The translations under genes were made by a program, and so were the position numbers. The notes beneath the pieces were generated by a model that saw only the letters and a list, made by a program, of their open reading frames with translations, did not search any database and was not told the DNA's origin. Shown one piece after another: positions 44,408 through 53,243 of a stretch of DNA of 64,000 bases (position 1 is its first letter; the number at the start of each line of letters is the position of its first letter). Source of the DNA: Pseudoroseicyclus aestuarii (GTDB lineage Bacteria; Pseudomonadota; Alphaproteobacteria; Rhodobacterales; Rhodobacteraceae). The stretch is from contig NZ_QJTE01000001.1 in NCBI RefSeq assembly GCF_003217255.1, positions 868,001 to 932,000 of the forward strand, written 5' to 3'.

Positions 44408-45781
44408 ATGAAACGAAGCGCACGTCTTGCGTGCGGCGTGGCACTGGCCGCGCTTGCGCCCGCCTGTGCCGCACAGGCCCAGGCCACCTACGACCGCGTC
44501 GACGAGGTTCAGGACTGGGGCTCTGCCACCGTCCGGCTGATCGTCGATCTGGGACAGGAGGTCAGTGCCGGCGACATCGACGCCGCCGCCTTCGAGATCG
44601 AGGCCGCGCGCAGCGATCCCCGGCAGGAGGAGCCGGCGCTGCAGGCGGGCAGCCTGCCCGTGGAGGAGGCCTATGTCTCGGACGCAGAGGGCGAACCGGC
44701 CGAGACGGGAACCCATGTCACCCTGGTGCCGGACTACGGCCCCGAGCAGCCGCTGAGCGCCGCGCTGAACTACGGCGCCGTCTCGCCCGGGTCCGAGATT
44801 AAGTTCAACGACTGGACCGAGACCAGCTATACCATCAGCCTGACGCGGCCCCTCGCCGGGAAGGAGGCCGGGGTGCTGGCCGATACGCTCGGCGACTACA
44901 GCCGCGGCGGCATCGACCGCTTCACCTTCGATCAGGCCAGCTACGAGGATGTCGAGGCGGGCGCGATCGACCTGCGCTACGGCTGGTTCGCCCCCGAGGA
45001 GGACGAGGGCACCAACCCGCTGATCGTCTGGCTGCACGGCGGCGGCGAAGGCGGGACCGACCCGACCATGCCGCTGGCCGCGAACCGCGCCGACAGCCTC
45101 GCCTCGGACGAGACGCAGGCCCATTTCGACGGCGCCTATGTCCTCGTGCCGCAGGCAGCCTCGCGCTGGATGGAAGGACCCGAGGGCAGCATCGCCGGCG
45201 TGGCCAAGCCCAATGCCCTGTCGATTTACAGCGGCGCGCTGCAGGAGCTGATCGAGGGCTTCGTCTCGGAGCGCGAGGATATCGATACGGACCGTATCTA
45301 CCTGACCGGCGCCTCGAACGGCGGCTTCATGACGATGCGGCTGATCCTCGATCACCCGGACTACTACGCCGCTGCCGTCGCCATCGCGCAGGCGATGGAT
45401 CCGCAGTACATCACCGAAGAGGAGCTGTCGGGCATCACCGATCTGCCGCTCTGGCTGGTGACCGCCGCCACCGATACCACGGTGCCGGCCGATACCTTCG
45501 TCGCGCCGCTTTACGACCGGCTGGTGCAGGCCGGGGCGAGCGACGTGCAGCTGAGCTACCTGCCCGGCGTCTTCGACACCAGCGGCCGCTACGAGGCGCC
45601 GGAGGGCGGCGCCTTCGAGTACAACGGCCACTGGTCCTGGGTGCCCTTCTACAACAACGATCTCGCGATGATCGAGGGCGGGCACGGCCAGCTCTACGGC
45701 CCCTCCGCGAGTGAGGCGGGAGACGTCGGCGGGCACAAGGTGACCTCGGTCATGGAGTGGCTCGCCGCGCAGTCGCGCTAG
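44408..45781 (+). CDS. Exported esterase with Ig-like N-terminal domain
   Basis: A 457-residue protein with a signal peptide (cleavage near AQA, residue 26). An N-terminal region of about 130 residues resembles the esterase Ig-like domain. The alpha/beta hydrolase begins near residue 180. It has the oxyanion segment VWLHGGGEGGTDP, the nucleophile elbow GASNGG, the acid-region sequence VTAATDTTVPADTF and a late conserved GGHG. The layout matches polyhydroxybutyrate depolymerase- or feruloyl-esterase-like enzymes. GGAGG precedes the ATG. Probable periplasmic or secreted serine esterase; substrate unknown. Confidence 0.83.
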   Translation: MKRSARLACGVALAALAPACAAQAQATYDRVDEVQDWGSATVRLIVDLGQEVSAGDIDAAAFEIEAARSDPRQEEPALQAGSLPVEEAYVSDAEGEPAETGTHVTLVPDYGPEQPLSAALNYGAVSPGSEIKFNDWTETSYTISLTRPLAGKEAGVLADTLGDYSRGGIDRFTFDQASYEDVEAGAIDLRYGWFAPEEDEGTNPLIVWLHGGGEGGTDPTMPLAANRADSLASDETQAHFDGAYVLVPQAASRWMEGPEGSIAGVAKPNALSIYSGALQELIEGFVSEREDIDTDRIYLTGASNGGFMTMRLILDHPDYYAAAVAIAQAMDPQYITEEELSGITDLPLWLVTAATDTTVPADTFVAPLYDRLVQAGASDVQLSYLPGVFDTSGRYEAPEGGAFEYNGHWSWVPFYNNDLAMIEGGHGQLYGPSASEAGDVGGHKVTSVMEWLAAQSR

Positions 45782-45875
45782 GCGCAGCGCGCCGCCGCCG
45801 CAGGCCATGCGCGGGGGCGGCGCAAGCCGCAGGATCCGGCTTGTGGCGGGCCCCTCCGCGTGTAACGCCACTGTC

Positions 45876-46802
45876 ATGGCCGACCAGAAATCCCTCAGCC
45901 CCCTCGCATGGCTCCAGATGGCGGCACTCGCCTCAATCTGGGGCGCGGTCTTCCTCGCGACTTCTGTCGCGCTGCGCGAGACCGGGCCCTTCTGGGTCGT
46001 GGCGGTGCGCTGCTGCGGCGGCGCGGCGGTGCTGTGGCTGGTGCTGCTGGCGCGGCGCGGCACCCTGCCCGCCCGCGGCGACTGGGGCAGCCTGCTGGTC
46101 ATGGGGATCACCAACAACCTGCTGCCCTTCAGCCTGCTCGCCTGGGCACAGACGCAGGTGGAGTCGGGCCTCGTCGCGATCCTGAACGCCAGTACCGCGA
46201 TCTTCGGCGTGCTTTTCGCCGCGCTCTTCTTCGCCGACGAGCGGCTGGGCGCGCGGCGCGGGATCGGCGTCGCGCTCGGCTTTTCCGGCGTCGTCCTTGC
46301 CATCGGGCCCGAGGCGCTGCGCGGCCTCGATCCGCGCGCGCTGGGGCAGATCGCTGTGATCGGCGCCACGCTGGGCTACGCCGTCTCGGGCATCTGGGCG
46401 CGCAAGCGGCTGGCGCATCTGCCCCCGCTGACAGTGGCGGCCGGGATGACCGCCTGCGGCGGCGCCATGGCCCTGCCGCTGGCCTTCTGGATCGAAGGGG
46501 TGCCCGTCCTGCCCTCGGTCCAAGGCCTGCTGGCCCTGTCCTACGTCGCCTTCGTCGCGACCGGCCTCGCCTTTTTGCTGTTCTACAGGATCATGGCCAC
46601 GGCGGGCGCGGGCAACACGCTGCTGGTGACGCTGCTGGTCGCGCCCATCGCGCTGGTGCTGGGTGCGCTGATCCTGGGCGAGGCGCTGCCGCCGCAGGAT
46701 TACCTCGGCTTCGCGCTGCTGGCCTCTGGCCTCGCGGTGATCGACGGGCGGATCCTGCGCCGGGTGCAGATCGCCATGGCGCCCTCCGGAAAGCCGCGCT
46801 AG
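45876..46802 (+). CDS. EamA/DMT-family transporter
   Basis: A 308-residue inner-membrane protein with ten hydrophobic segments in two EamA repeats. WLQMAALASIWGAVFLATS opens the first. The second runs to YLGFALLASGLAVIDG. Members of this drug/metabolite transporter family export amino acids and other small metabolites; the substrate here cannot be told. I chose the ATG at 45876 because it gives the usual short cytoplasmic N-terminus. Nine bases separate its stop from the next gene, so they probably share a transcript. Confidence 0.87.
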   Translation: MADQKSLSPLAWLQMAALASIWGAVFLATSVALRETGPFWVVAVRCCGGAAVLWLVLLARRGTLPARGDWGSLLVMGITNNLLPFSLLAWAQTQVESGLVAILNASTAIFGVLFAALFFADERLGARRGIGVALGFSGVVLAIGPEALRGLDPRALGQIAVIGATLGYAVSGIWARKRLAHLPPLTVAAGMTACGGAMALPLAFWIEGVPVLPSVQGLLALSYVAFVATGLAFLLFYRIMATAGAGNTLLVTLLVAPIALVLGALILGEALPPQDYLGFALLASGLAVIDGRILRRVQIAMAPSGKPR

Positions 46803-46811
46803 CACTATCGC

Positions 46812-47696
46812 ATGATCTACGAGACCGCCGACGACTGGCTGAACGCCCCCGAGAAACGCGTGCTGCTCTTCGGCATGTCGGGCCTTGGCAAGACCCGCCT
46901 CGCCAGCCTGCTGCGCGCCGACGCGGCGAGCGGCGGCTGGTTCCACTACTCGATCGATTACCGCATCGGCACGCGGTACATGGGCGAATACATCGCCGAC
47001 AACGCCAAGGCAGAGGCGATGAAGGTGCCCTTCCTGCGGGACCTTCTGATGACGGATTCGATCTACATCGGATCGAACATCACCTTCGACAATCTCAAGC
47101 CCGTCTCGACCTACCTCGGCAAACCCGGCGACGCGGCGAAGGGCGGCCTGCCCATCGCCCTCTACCGCCAGCGGCAGGAGCAGTTCCGCGAGGCCGAGAC
47201 CCGCGCCCTGCTGGATACCCCCTACTTCATCGACCGGGCGCAGGCGCTTTATGGCTATCCGAATTTCGTCTGCGATACCGGTGGGTCGATCTGCGAATGG
47301 GTAGACCCAGCCGATCCTGGCGATCCGATCCTGACCGCGCTCTCGCGGTCCTCCCTGATGATCTGGATCGAAGGCTCCGAGGCGCATACCGAGGCGCTGG
47401 TCCAGCGCTTTGACCGGGCGCCCAAGCCGATGTCCTATTCCCCCGCCTTCCTCACCGGCGCCTGGGAGGGGTACTTGGCCGAGACCGGGCTGGCCGAGAC
47501 GTCTGTCGATCCCGATGCCTTCATCCGCTGGACCTATGCCCGCGCGCTGGCGCATCGCCAGCCGCTCTATTCGGCGATGGCCGCGCGCTGGGGCGTGACC
47601 GTCACGGCAGAAGAGGTCGCGCAGGTCGAGGATGCGAGCGGCTTCGAGGCGCTCGTGGCCGAGGCGCTGCGGCGGCGAAAGACCCTGAACAGTTGA
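46812..47696 (+). CDS. P-loop ATPase of unknown role
   Basis: A 294-residue soluble protein with a Walker A motif FGMSGLGKT (residues 20-28). The body includes WFHYSIDYRIGTRYM, LMTDSIYIGSNITFDNLKPVS and FVCDTGGSICEW, which I do not recognise from named families. The last segment holds a likely D-rich strand (MIWIEGSEAH). Similar proteins are annotated only as ATPase in Rhodobacterales, as I recall. The motif suggests nucleotide binding or small-molecule kinase activity. It lies between a transporter gene and metA and shares no obvious pathway with either. Confidence 0.7.
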   Translation: MIYETADDWLNAPEKRVLLFGMSGLGKTRLASLLRADAASGGWFHYSIDYRIGTRYMGEYIADNAKAEAMKVPFLRDLLMTDSIYIGSNITFDNLKPVSTYLGKPGDAAKGGLPIALYRQRQEQFREAETRALLDTPYFIDRAQALYGYPNFVCDTGGSICEWVDPADPGDPILTALSRSSLMIWIEGSEAHTEALVQRFDRAPKPMSYSPAFLTGAWEGYLAETGLAETSVDPDAFIRWTYARALAHRQPLYSAMAARWGVTVTAEEVAQVEDASGFEALVAEALRRRKTLNS

Positions 47697-47746
47697 GACC
47701 GGCCCCGCACGGGGCTATGTCAGCGGTCTGACCAAGGAGGCCGCCG

Positions 47747-48679
47747 ATGCCGATCAAGATCCCCCATGACCTGCCCGCCTGGAACGTGCTGACGCACGAG
47801 GGCGTCATGGTCATGCGCGAGGATCAGGCCGCGCGGCAGGACATCCGCCCGCTGCGCGTCGCGCTGCTGAACCTGATGCCCAAGAAGATCGCGACCGAGA
47901 CGCAGTTCGCCCGGCTGATCGGCGCGACGCCGCTGCAGATCGAGCTCGACCTGATCCGCATGAGCGAGCATCAGTCGCGCAATACCGCCGCCGAGCATCT
48001 CGACACCTTTTACCGCAGCTTCGAGGAGGTCGCGGCCTCGGGCGACCGCTACGACGGGCTGATCGTCACCGGCGCCCCGATCGAGCATCTGCCCTTCGAG
48101 GAGGTGACCTACTGGGACGAGCTGCGCCGCGTCTTCGACTGGGCACAGACCAATGTCCATTCGACCTTCGGCGTGTGCTGGGGCGGCATGGCGATGATCT
48201 ACCACCTGCACGGCGTGGCAAAGCACCTGCTGCCGGAAAAGGCCTTCGGCTGCTACCGGCACCGGAACCTCCTGCCCTCCTCGCCCTACCTGCGCGGGTT
48301 CTCGGACGATTGCACCGTGCCCGTCAGCCGCTGGACCGAGATGCGCGCGGAGGAGATCGCGGCCCGCCCCGGCCTCGTGCCGCTGCTGCACTCGGACGAG
48401 GTGGGGCCCTGCCTCGTCGAGGATCCGGGGCACCGCGCGCTCTATATCTTCAACCATTTCGAATACGACACGCAGACGCTGAAAGAGGAATACGATCGCG
48501 ACGCCGCAGCCGGCGGGCCGGTCGAGCTGCCCCGGAACTACTACCCGGAGGACGATCCCACCCGCGCGCCGCTGAACCGCTGGCGCAGCCATGCGCATCT
48601 TCTTTACGGCAACTGGATCAACGAGATGTACCAGACCACGCCCTTCGATCTTGCCGATATCGGCAAGGGGGCGGAGTGA
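47747..48679 (+). CDS. metA: Homoserine O-acyltransferase MetA
   Basis: A 310-residue enzyme that activates homoserine by transfer of a succinyl or acetyl group, the first step of methionine synthesis. The opening [15 protein letters not shown] is typical. The catalytic Cys144 is in [16 protein letters not shown] precedes the ATG at an ideal distance. The 50-base leader holds a small GTCAG-cggt-CTGAC hairpin but not the conserved core of a SAM-II riboswitch. The stop overlaps the GTG start of the next gene. Whether it uses succinyl- or acetyl-CoA cannot be settled here. Confidence 0.96.
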   Translation: MPIKIPHDLPAWNVLTHEGVMVMREDQAARQDIRPLRVALLNLMPKKIATETQFARLIGATPLQIELDLIRMSEHQSRNTAAEHLDTFYRSFEEVAASGDRYDGLIVTGAPIEHLPFEEVTYWDELRRVFDWAQTNVHSTFGVCWGGMAMIYHLHGVAKHLLPEKAFGCYRHRNLLPSSPYLRGFSDDCTVPVSRWTEMRAEEIAARPGLVPLLHSDEVGPCLVEDPGHRALYIFNHFEYDTQTLKEEYDRDAAAGGPVELPRNYYPEDDPTRAPLNRWRSHAHLLYGNWINEMYQTTPFDLADIGKGAE

Positions 48680-49656
48680 AGATCGCGCTCGGCCTCGGGC
48701 TGCTGGCCGTCCTGCTGCTGGCCGGCTGCGCCTGGACCGAGCGCCGCGCCGCCCGGCGCGAGGCGCTGGCCCACGAGGCCTACCCGCCGCTGGGCCAGCT
48801 GATCGAGGTAGGCGGGCGCCAGGTCCATGCCTTCGTCTCGGGGACCGGCCCTGATCTTGTGCTGATCCACGGCGCCAGCGGCAACCTGCGCGATTTCACC
48901 TTCGACCTCGTCGATCTGCTGAACGACCGCTACCGCGTCATCGCCTTCGACCGGCCCGGCTTCGGCTATACCGATCCGCTGGATGCCTCTCATGTCGCGG
49001 TCTGGGGCACCGCCGCCGCCACCCCGGCCGAGGAAGCCGCGCTTTTGCAGCAGGCCGCGGCGCAGCTGGGGGCAGACCGGCCCATCGTGCTGGGCCATTC
49101 CTACGGCGGGGCCGTCGCCGCCGCCTGGGCGCTGAACCATCCCGATCACATCGCCGCCTTCGTCGACCTCGCCGGCGCGACGATGCCATGGGAGGGCGGG
49201 CTCGGCCCGCTCTACAGCCTCAGCGGGACCGGGATCGGCGGCGCGGTGGCGCCGCCGCTGATCGCCGCCTATGTCGAGGAAGACCAGATCGGCGCCGCGA
49301 TCGAGGGGATCTTCGCCCCCGACCTCGTGCCCGCGGGCTACCGCGAGGCTGTCGGCGCTGAGCTGGCGCTGGTGCGCAGCACCCAGCGCGTCAACGCGCG
49401 CGAGATCGGCGCGCTGAACGAGCAAGTGGCGCAGATGGCGCCGCGCTATCCCGCCCTCGCCCTGCCAGTCGAGATCGTGCACGGCGACGCCGATACCATC
49501 GTGCCCCTCGACACCCATTCGGAGCCGCTGTCGCGCCTTGTCCCGGGCGCGCATCTTACGGTGCTCGAGGGCGTCGGCCACATGCCCCACCACGTCCGCC
49601 CCGAGGCGGTGACGGCGGCCATCGACCGCGCCGCCTCCCGCGCCGGATTGCGCTGA
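48676..49656 (+). CDS. Alpha/beta hydrolase lipoprotein
   Basis: A 326-residue hydrolase starting at GTG 48676, overlapping the metA stop (GTGA). The N-terminus is a lipoprotein signal with LLAGC (Cys18). The hydrolase fold has [13 protein letters not shown], the nucleophile elbow [10 protein letters not shown] (Ser), the acid in [11 protein letters not shown] and the final His in [10 protein letters not shown] complete Ser-Asp-His triad is therefore present. It should sit in the inner or outer membrane facing the periplasm. It may be co-expressed with metA only by position; the substrate is unknown. Confidence 0.87.
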   Translation: MKIALGLGLLAVLLLAGCAWTERRAARREALAHEAYPPLGQLIEVGGRQVHAFVSGTGPDLVLIHGASGNLRDFTFDLVDLLNDRYRVIAFDRPGFGYTDPLDASHVAVWGTAAATPAEEAALLQQAAAQLGADRPIVLGHSYGGAVAAAWALNHPDHIAAFVDLAGATMPWEGGLGPLYSLSGTGIGGAVAPPLIAAYVEEDQIGAAIEGIFAPDLVPAGYREAVGAELALVRSTQRVNAREIGALNEQVAQMAPRYPALALPVEIVHGDADTIVPLDTHSEPLSRLVPGAHLTVLEGVGHMPHHVRPEAVTAAIDRAASRAGLR

Positions 49657-49703
49657 TCCACGCCGAGCCCCATACTTTCGCCTCAGCCCCCAGGAGACAT
49701 GCC

Positions 49704-50573
49704 ATGCCGCTCCCCTTCGATGGCGCGATCAGCGCGTTCCGCGACGACGAAGCCCCCGAGGCGCTGCGCGATGTGCTGGACGAGGCTGGCAAGAAGGACA
49801 TCCCCAATCCCGACTTTCCCTACGAGGAGCGCTGGGACAAGGACGACTACCACGACGCGATGGAGGCGCTGCAGGTCGAGCTGGTCAAGCTTCAGGCCTG
49901 GGTCAAGGAGAGCGGCGCCCGCGTCGCGATCCTCTTCGAGGGTCGCGATGCCGCCGGCAAGGGCGGCACGATCAAGCGCTTTCGCGAGAACCTGAACACC
50001 CGCGGCGCCCGCACCGTCGCCCTGCCCAAGCCGACCAAGGAGGAGGCCGGGCAATGGTACTTCCAGCGCTACGTCGCGCAGCTGCCCTCGCCCGGCGAGA
50101 TCGTGTTCTTCGACCGCTCCTGGTACAACCGCGCCGTGGTCGAGCCGGTCTTCGACTTCGCGACCGAGGCGCAGGTCGCCCGCTTCTACGACCAGGTCGA
50201 GCCCTTCGAGCGGATGCTGACCGACGACGGGATCCTGCTGTTCAAGATCTGGCTCAACGTCGGCCGCGCCACGCAGCTGCGCCGCTTCCTCGCGCGCGAG
50301 CGCGATCCCCTGAAGCAATGGAAGCTCAGCTGGATCGACGTGGAGGGGCTGCGCCGCTGGGACAGCTACACCAACGCCATCGAGACCATGCTGAACCGCA
50401 CCGACTTCGGCTTCGCCCCCTGGATCGTCCTGCGCAGCGACGACAAGCGGCGGGCGCGGGTGAACGCGATCCGCAGCGTGCTTGCCCGGATCGACTACGC
50501 CGAAAAGGACGGCGGCGCCCTGGGCGAGGTCGATGGCAAGATTGCCGGCGGCGCGGATCTCTGGGCGCGGTAA
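49704..50573 (+). CDS. ppk2: Polyphosphate kinase 2
   Basis: A 289-residue PPK2-family enzyme that transfers phosphate between polyphosphate and nucleotides. Walker A is FEGRDAAGKGGTIKR (about residues 78-92). Walker B is FFDRSWYNRAVVEPV. The single-domain length and the KLSWIDVEGLRRWDSY lid region fit class I PPK2, which can use ADP or GDP. GGAGA precedes the ATG. The stop codon overlaps the ATG of the TetR gene (TAATG), so the two are co-translated. Confidence 0.93.
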   Translation: MPLPFDGAISAFRDDEAPEALRDVLDEAGKKDIPNPDFPYEERWDKDDYHDAMEALQVELVKLQAWVKESGARVAILFEGRDAAGKGGTIKRFRENLNTRGARTVALPKPTKEEAGQWYFQRYVAQLPSPGEIVFFDRSWYNRAVVEPVFDFATEAQVARFYDQVEPFERMLTDDGILLFKIWLNVGRATQLRRFLARERDPLKQWKLSWIDVEGLRRWDSYTNAIETMLNRTDFGFAPWIVLRSDDKRRARVNAIRSVLARIDYAEKDGGALGEVDGKIAGGADLWAR

Positions 50574-51190
50574 TGACCAAGCGCGGCTATCACCACGGCA
50601 ACCTGCGCCAGGCGCTGGTCGATGCCTCGCTCGCGCTGATCGAGGCGAAGGGGCCGACCGGCTTCACCCTCTCGGAGGCTGCGCGCGAGGCCGGCGTGAC
50701 CCCCGCCGCCGTCTACCGCCACTTCGCGGGGCGCGAGGACCTGATCGCCGAGGCCGCGCGGCAGGGCTACGAGATCTTCGGCGATCTTCTGGACTATGCC
50801 TATGACGAGGGGCGCCCCTCGACCCTCGCCGCCTTCGAGAAGGTCGGGCGCGCCTACCTGGCCTTCGCCCGGCGCTATCCGGGACACTACGTCGCGATGT
50901 TCGAAAGCGGCATCTCGATCCAGCGCGATCCGGGGCTGAACGCCGCGGCGACCCGGACGCTCGGCGTGCTGGAGCAGGCCGCCGCCGGCCTTGCGCAGCG
51001 CCTGCCCGAGGGGCGCAGACCGCCGCCGCAGATGGTCTCGGCCCATATCTGGGCGATGAGCCACGGGGTGGTGGAGCTTTTCGCCAGAGGCTCGCCGGGA
51101 ACGAAGTCGCCCTTCCCGCCCGAGGACCTGCTGGAGACCGGGATCGGCATCTACCTGCGGGGCCTCGGCCTTCTGGGGCCGGACGCCTAG
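50573..51190 (+). CDS. TetR-family transcriptional regulator
   Basis: A 205-residue protein with an N-terminal TetR helix-turn-helix (FTLSEAAREAGVTPAAVYRHF, residues 25-44). The C-terminal ligand domain of about 120 residues contains AFARRYPGHYVAMFESG and HIWAMSHGVVELFA, the TetR_C_33-like pattern. It overlaps ppk2 by one base, so it may sense something linked to polyphosphate or simply ride on the transcript. The transcript ends at the large hairpin at 51207. Confidence 0.9.
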   Translation: MTKRGYHHGNLRQALVDASLALIEAKGPTGFTLSEAAREAGVTPAAVYRHFAGREDLIAEAARQGYEIFGDLLDYAYDEGRPSTLAAFEKVGRAYLAFARRYPGHYVAMFESGISIQRDPGLNAAATRTLGVLEQAAAGLAQRLPEGRRPPPQMVSAHIWAMSHGVVELFARGSPGTKSPFPPEDLLETGIGIYLRGLGLLGPDA

Positions 51191-51206
51191 GCGTGCATCG
51201 GGGGTG

Positions 51207-51265
51207 CAGCGGGCCCAGGTCACTGGGAAAACAAGACACTCGGATCGCTCCGGGCCCGCTGGGTT
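51207..51265 (+). terminator. Large terminator hairpin after the ppk2-tetR pair
   Basis: A ten-base stem (CAGCGGGCCC / GGGCCCGCTG) with a 35-base loop is followed by GGTTTT. The loop side also contains an alternative CCCAG-gtca-CTGGG hairpin that would compete with the outer stem. Confidence 0.65.
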
Positions 51266-51278
51266 TTCATTTGGAATA

Positions 51279-51306
51279 AAAGGCAGGCCCGAACAACCTT
51301 GCCTTT
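51279..51306 (-). terminator. Terminator of the polyamine-type ABC operon
   Basis: On the minus strand AAAGGCA and TGCCTTT form a seven-base stem followed by TTATT, 43 bases after the ATPase stop. Confidence 0.7.
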
Positions 51307-51348
51307 AAATCAGGCCCGCGCGCCGAAACTTTTGGCGATTAGCGGCGT

Positions 51349-52434
51349 TCAGGGCGCCAGCGGAACCAGGGACCGCTCGTCCCAGGCCACGCGCGTCGCC
51401 GTCCCGACCTCGAGCACGTCGCGCCCGACGAGGTTCTTCATCGCGATGTTCAGGGGCTCGTCCACGCCAGCGATGCGCACGTCGTAATAGGTCATGTCCC
51501 CGTAGTAGACGACCTCGTCGACGGTGCCTTCGACGGTGCGGCGCGTCGTCGTCTCGCCCTCGAAGAGAACCGCGAGGCTCTCGGGGCGCAGGCCGATCAC
51601 CGCCGGGCCGGAGCCGAGGCCGGGGGTCACCCGGTCGGGCGGGATCATGGCGCGGCCAAGGCCGGCGACATCGGCCTCGACCCCCTCGCCCGAGCTGTGC
51701 AGCGTGCCCGGAAGGAAGTTCATCTTGCCGATGAAAGCGGCGACCTCGCGGCTGCGCGGGCGGGTGTAGATTGCCTCAGGGTCGTCCATCTGCCGGATCT
51801 GCCCGTCGAACATGACCGCCACGCGGTCCGACATCACCAGCGCCTCTTCCTGGTCGTGGGTGACGAGGATGAAGGTGATGCCGACCTGGCGCTGAAGCTT
51901 CATCAGCTCCACCTGCATCAGCTCTCGCATCTTGCGGTCGAGCGCGCTGAGCGGCTCGTCCAGAAGCAGCACCTTGGGCTTGAGGATCAGAGCCCGCGCC
52001 AGCGCCACGCGCTGCCGCTGCCCGCCCGAGAGGGCGTGGGCCGAGCGGGCGCCGTAGCCGCCGAGGCCCACCATCTCGAGCGCGTCCTTCACGGCCCCCG
52101 CCTTCTCGGCCTTGCTGCGCGGATCGCGGCGCAGCCCGAAGCCGACGTTCTCGGCCACGGTCAGATGCGGGAAGATGGCGTAGGACTGGAAGACCATGTT
52201 GGTGGGCCGCTTGTTCGCCGGCACCCCCGCCATCGGCCGCCCGTCGATGCTGAGCGTGCCGGCGCTGGGATCCTCGAAGCCCGCGATGGTGCGCAGCAGG
52301 GTCGTCTTGCCGCAGCCCGAGGGGCCGAGCAGCGAGAAGAACTCTCCTTGCTTTATCTCGAGGTCGATATCGCGCAGCGCGTGGTAGTCGCCGAAATACT
52401 TGTTGATGCCGCGAAGCTGGATCAGCGCCGTCAC
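51349..52434 (-). CDS. Polyamine/Fe-type ABC transporter ATP-binding protein (PotA/PotG-like)
   Basis: A 361-residue ATPase. Walker A is GPSGCGKTT, the Q-loop is FQSYAIFPHL, and the signature is LSGGQRQR. Walker B is VLLLDEPLSALD and the switch His is in LVTHDQEEAL. A TOBE-type regulatory domain follows (VIGLRPESLAVLF). The pattern fits the spermidine/putrescine ATPase family. Its ATG overlaps the stop of the second permease gene (ATGA). The three-gene operon contains no binding protein, so the substrate rests on the family alone. Confidence 0.92.
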   Translation of the reverse strand: MTALIQLRGINKYFGDYHALRDIDLEIKQGEFFSLLGPSGCGKTTLLRTIAGFEDPSAGTLSIDGRPMAGVPANKRPTNMVFQSYAIFPHLTVAENVGFGLRRDPRSKAEKAGAVKDALEMVGLGGYGARSAHALSGGQRQRVALARALILKPKVLLLDEPLSALDRKMRELMQVELMKLQRQVGITFILVTHDQEEALVMSDRVAVMFDGQIRQMDDPEAIYTRPRSREVAAFIGKMNFLPGTLHSSGEGVEADVAGLGRAMIPPDRVTPGLGSGPAVIGLRPESLAVLFEGETTTRRTVEGTVDEVVYYGDMTYYDVRIAGVDEPLNIAMKNLVGRDVLEVGTATRVAWDERSLVPLAP

Positions 52435-53243
52435 AGGAAGCCTCCGCTATCCTTGAGGCCGGCGCGGGCAAGGCCGCGGCGGCGGTAGAATTCCGCGATC
52501 GCCAGAAGGACGATCGACAGCGCCACGAGGATCGTCCCCAGCGCCATGACGACGGGCAGCTGCTGCGGAAAGCGCAGCAGGCCCCAGATATAGACCGGCA
52601 TCGTCGGGTTGGAGCCGGTCAGGAAGAAGGCAATGATGAACTCGTCAAGGCTGATCGTGAAGGCGATGAGCAGCGAGCTGACGATGCCCGGCATGACCAG
52701 CGGCAGCACGACGCTGCAAAAGGCGCCCCAGCGCGATTCCCCGAGGTCCATCGCGCCCTCCTCGATCGAGGGGTCGAGGTTCTGGAAGGCGCCGTTCAGG
52801 ATTGCGATGGAAAAGGGCGTGCACAGCAGCGTATGGGCCGCGATCACCGTCCAGTTCGACAGCTGCATGTCCAGCACCTGTCGCAGCACGATCAGCAGCG
52901 AGACGGCGATGATGATCTCGGGCAGCACCAGCGGCAGCATGACGAAGCCGAGGATGCCGCTCTTGCCGGGGAAATCCGCCATCGCGCCCGCGCGGGCGGC
53001 GCAGATGCCCAGAAGCGTCGAGAGAATGGCCGTCATCGCGGCGATGAAGAGGCTGTTGCCGACCGCATCCCCCAGCGCGGCATTGCCCCAGAGCGCCTCG
53101 AACCAGCGGGTCGAGAACCCCGAGAGCGGGAAGGCGATGATCGTCGCATCGTTGAAGGCGAAGATCGGCAGCAGCACGATCGGCGCATAGAGGAAGATCA
53201 GGTAAAGCACCGCGTAGATGCCAAGGATGCGCCCGCCGCTCAT
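52431..53243 (-). CDS. ABC transporter permease (PotC/PotI-like)
   Basis: A 270-residue inner-membrane permease with six hydrophobic segments. The EAA loop is EEGAMDLGESRWGAFCSVVL (about residues 168-188). FNDATIIAFPLSGFSTRWFEAL and TISLDEFIIAFFLTG are characteristic of PotC/PotI. GGAGG precedes the ATG at 53243, which overlaps the upstream permease stop. It forms the channel with the PotB-like permease. Confidence 0.93.
   Translation of the reverse strand: MSGGRILGIYAVLYLIFLYAPIVLLPIFAFNDATIIAFPLSGFSTRWFEALWGNAALGDAVGNSLFIAAMTAILSTLLGICAARAGAMADFPGKSGILGFVMLPLVLPEIIIAVSLLIVLRQVLDMQLSNWTVIAAHTLLCTPFSIAILNGAFQNLDPSIEEGAMDLGESRWGAFCSVVLPLVMPGIVSSLLIAFTISLDEFIIAFFLTGSNPTMPVYIWGLLRFPQQLPVVMALGTILVALSIVLLAIAEFYRRRGLARAGLKDSGGFL

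Noticed and set aside
47697-47746. SAM-II riboswitch ahead of metA.
   Set aside because: SAM-II elements are common upstream of metA in alphaproteobacteria, but the 50-base leader lacks their conserved A/U-rich core; only a small hairpin is visible.
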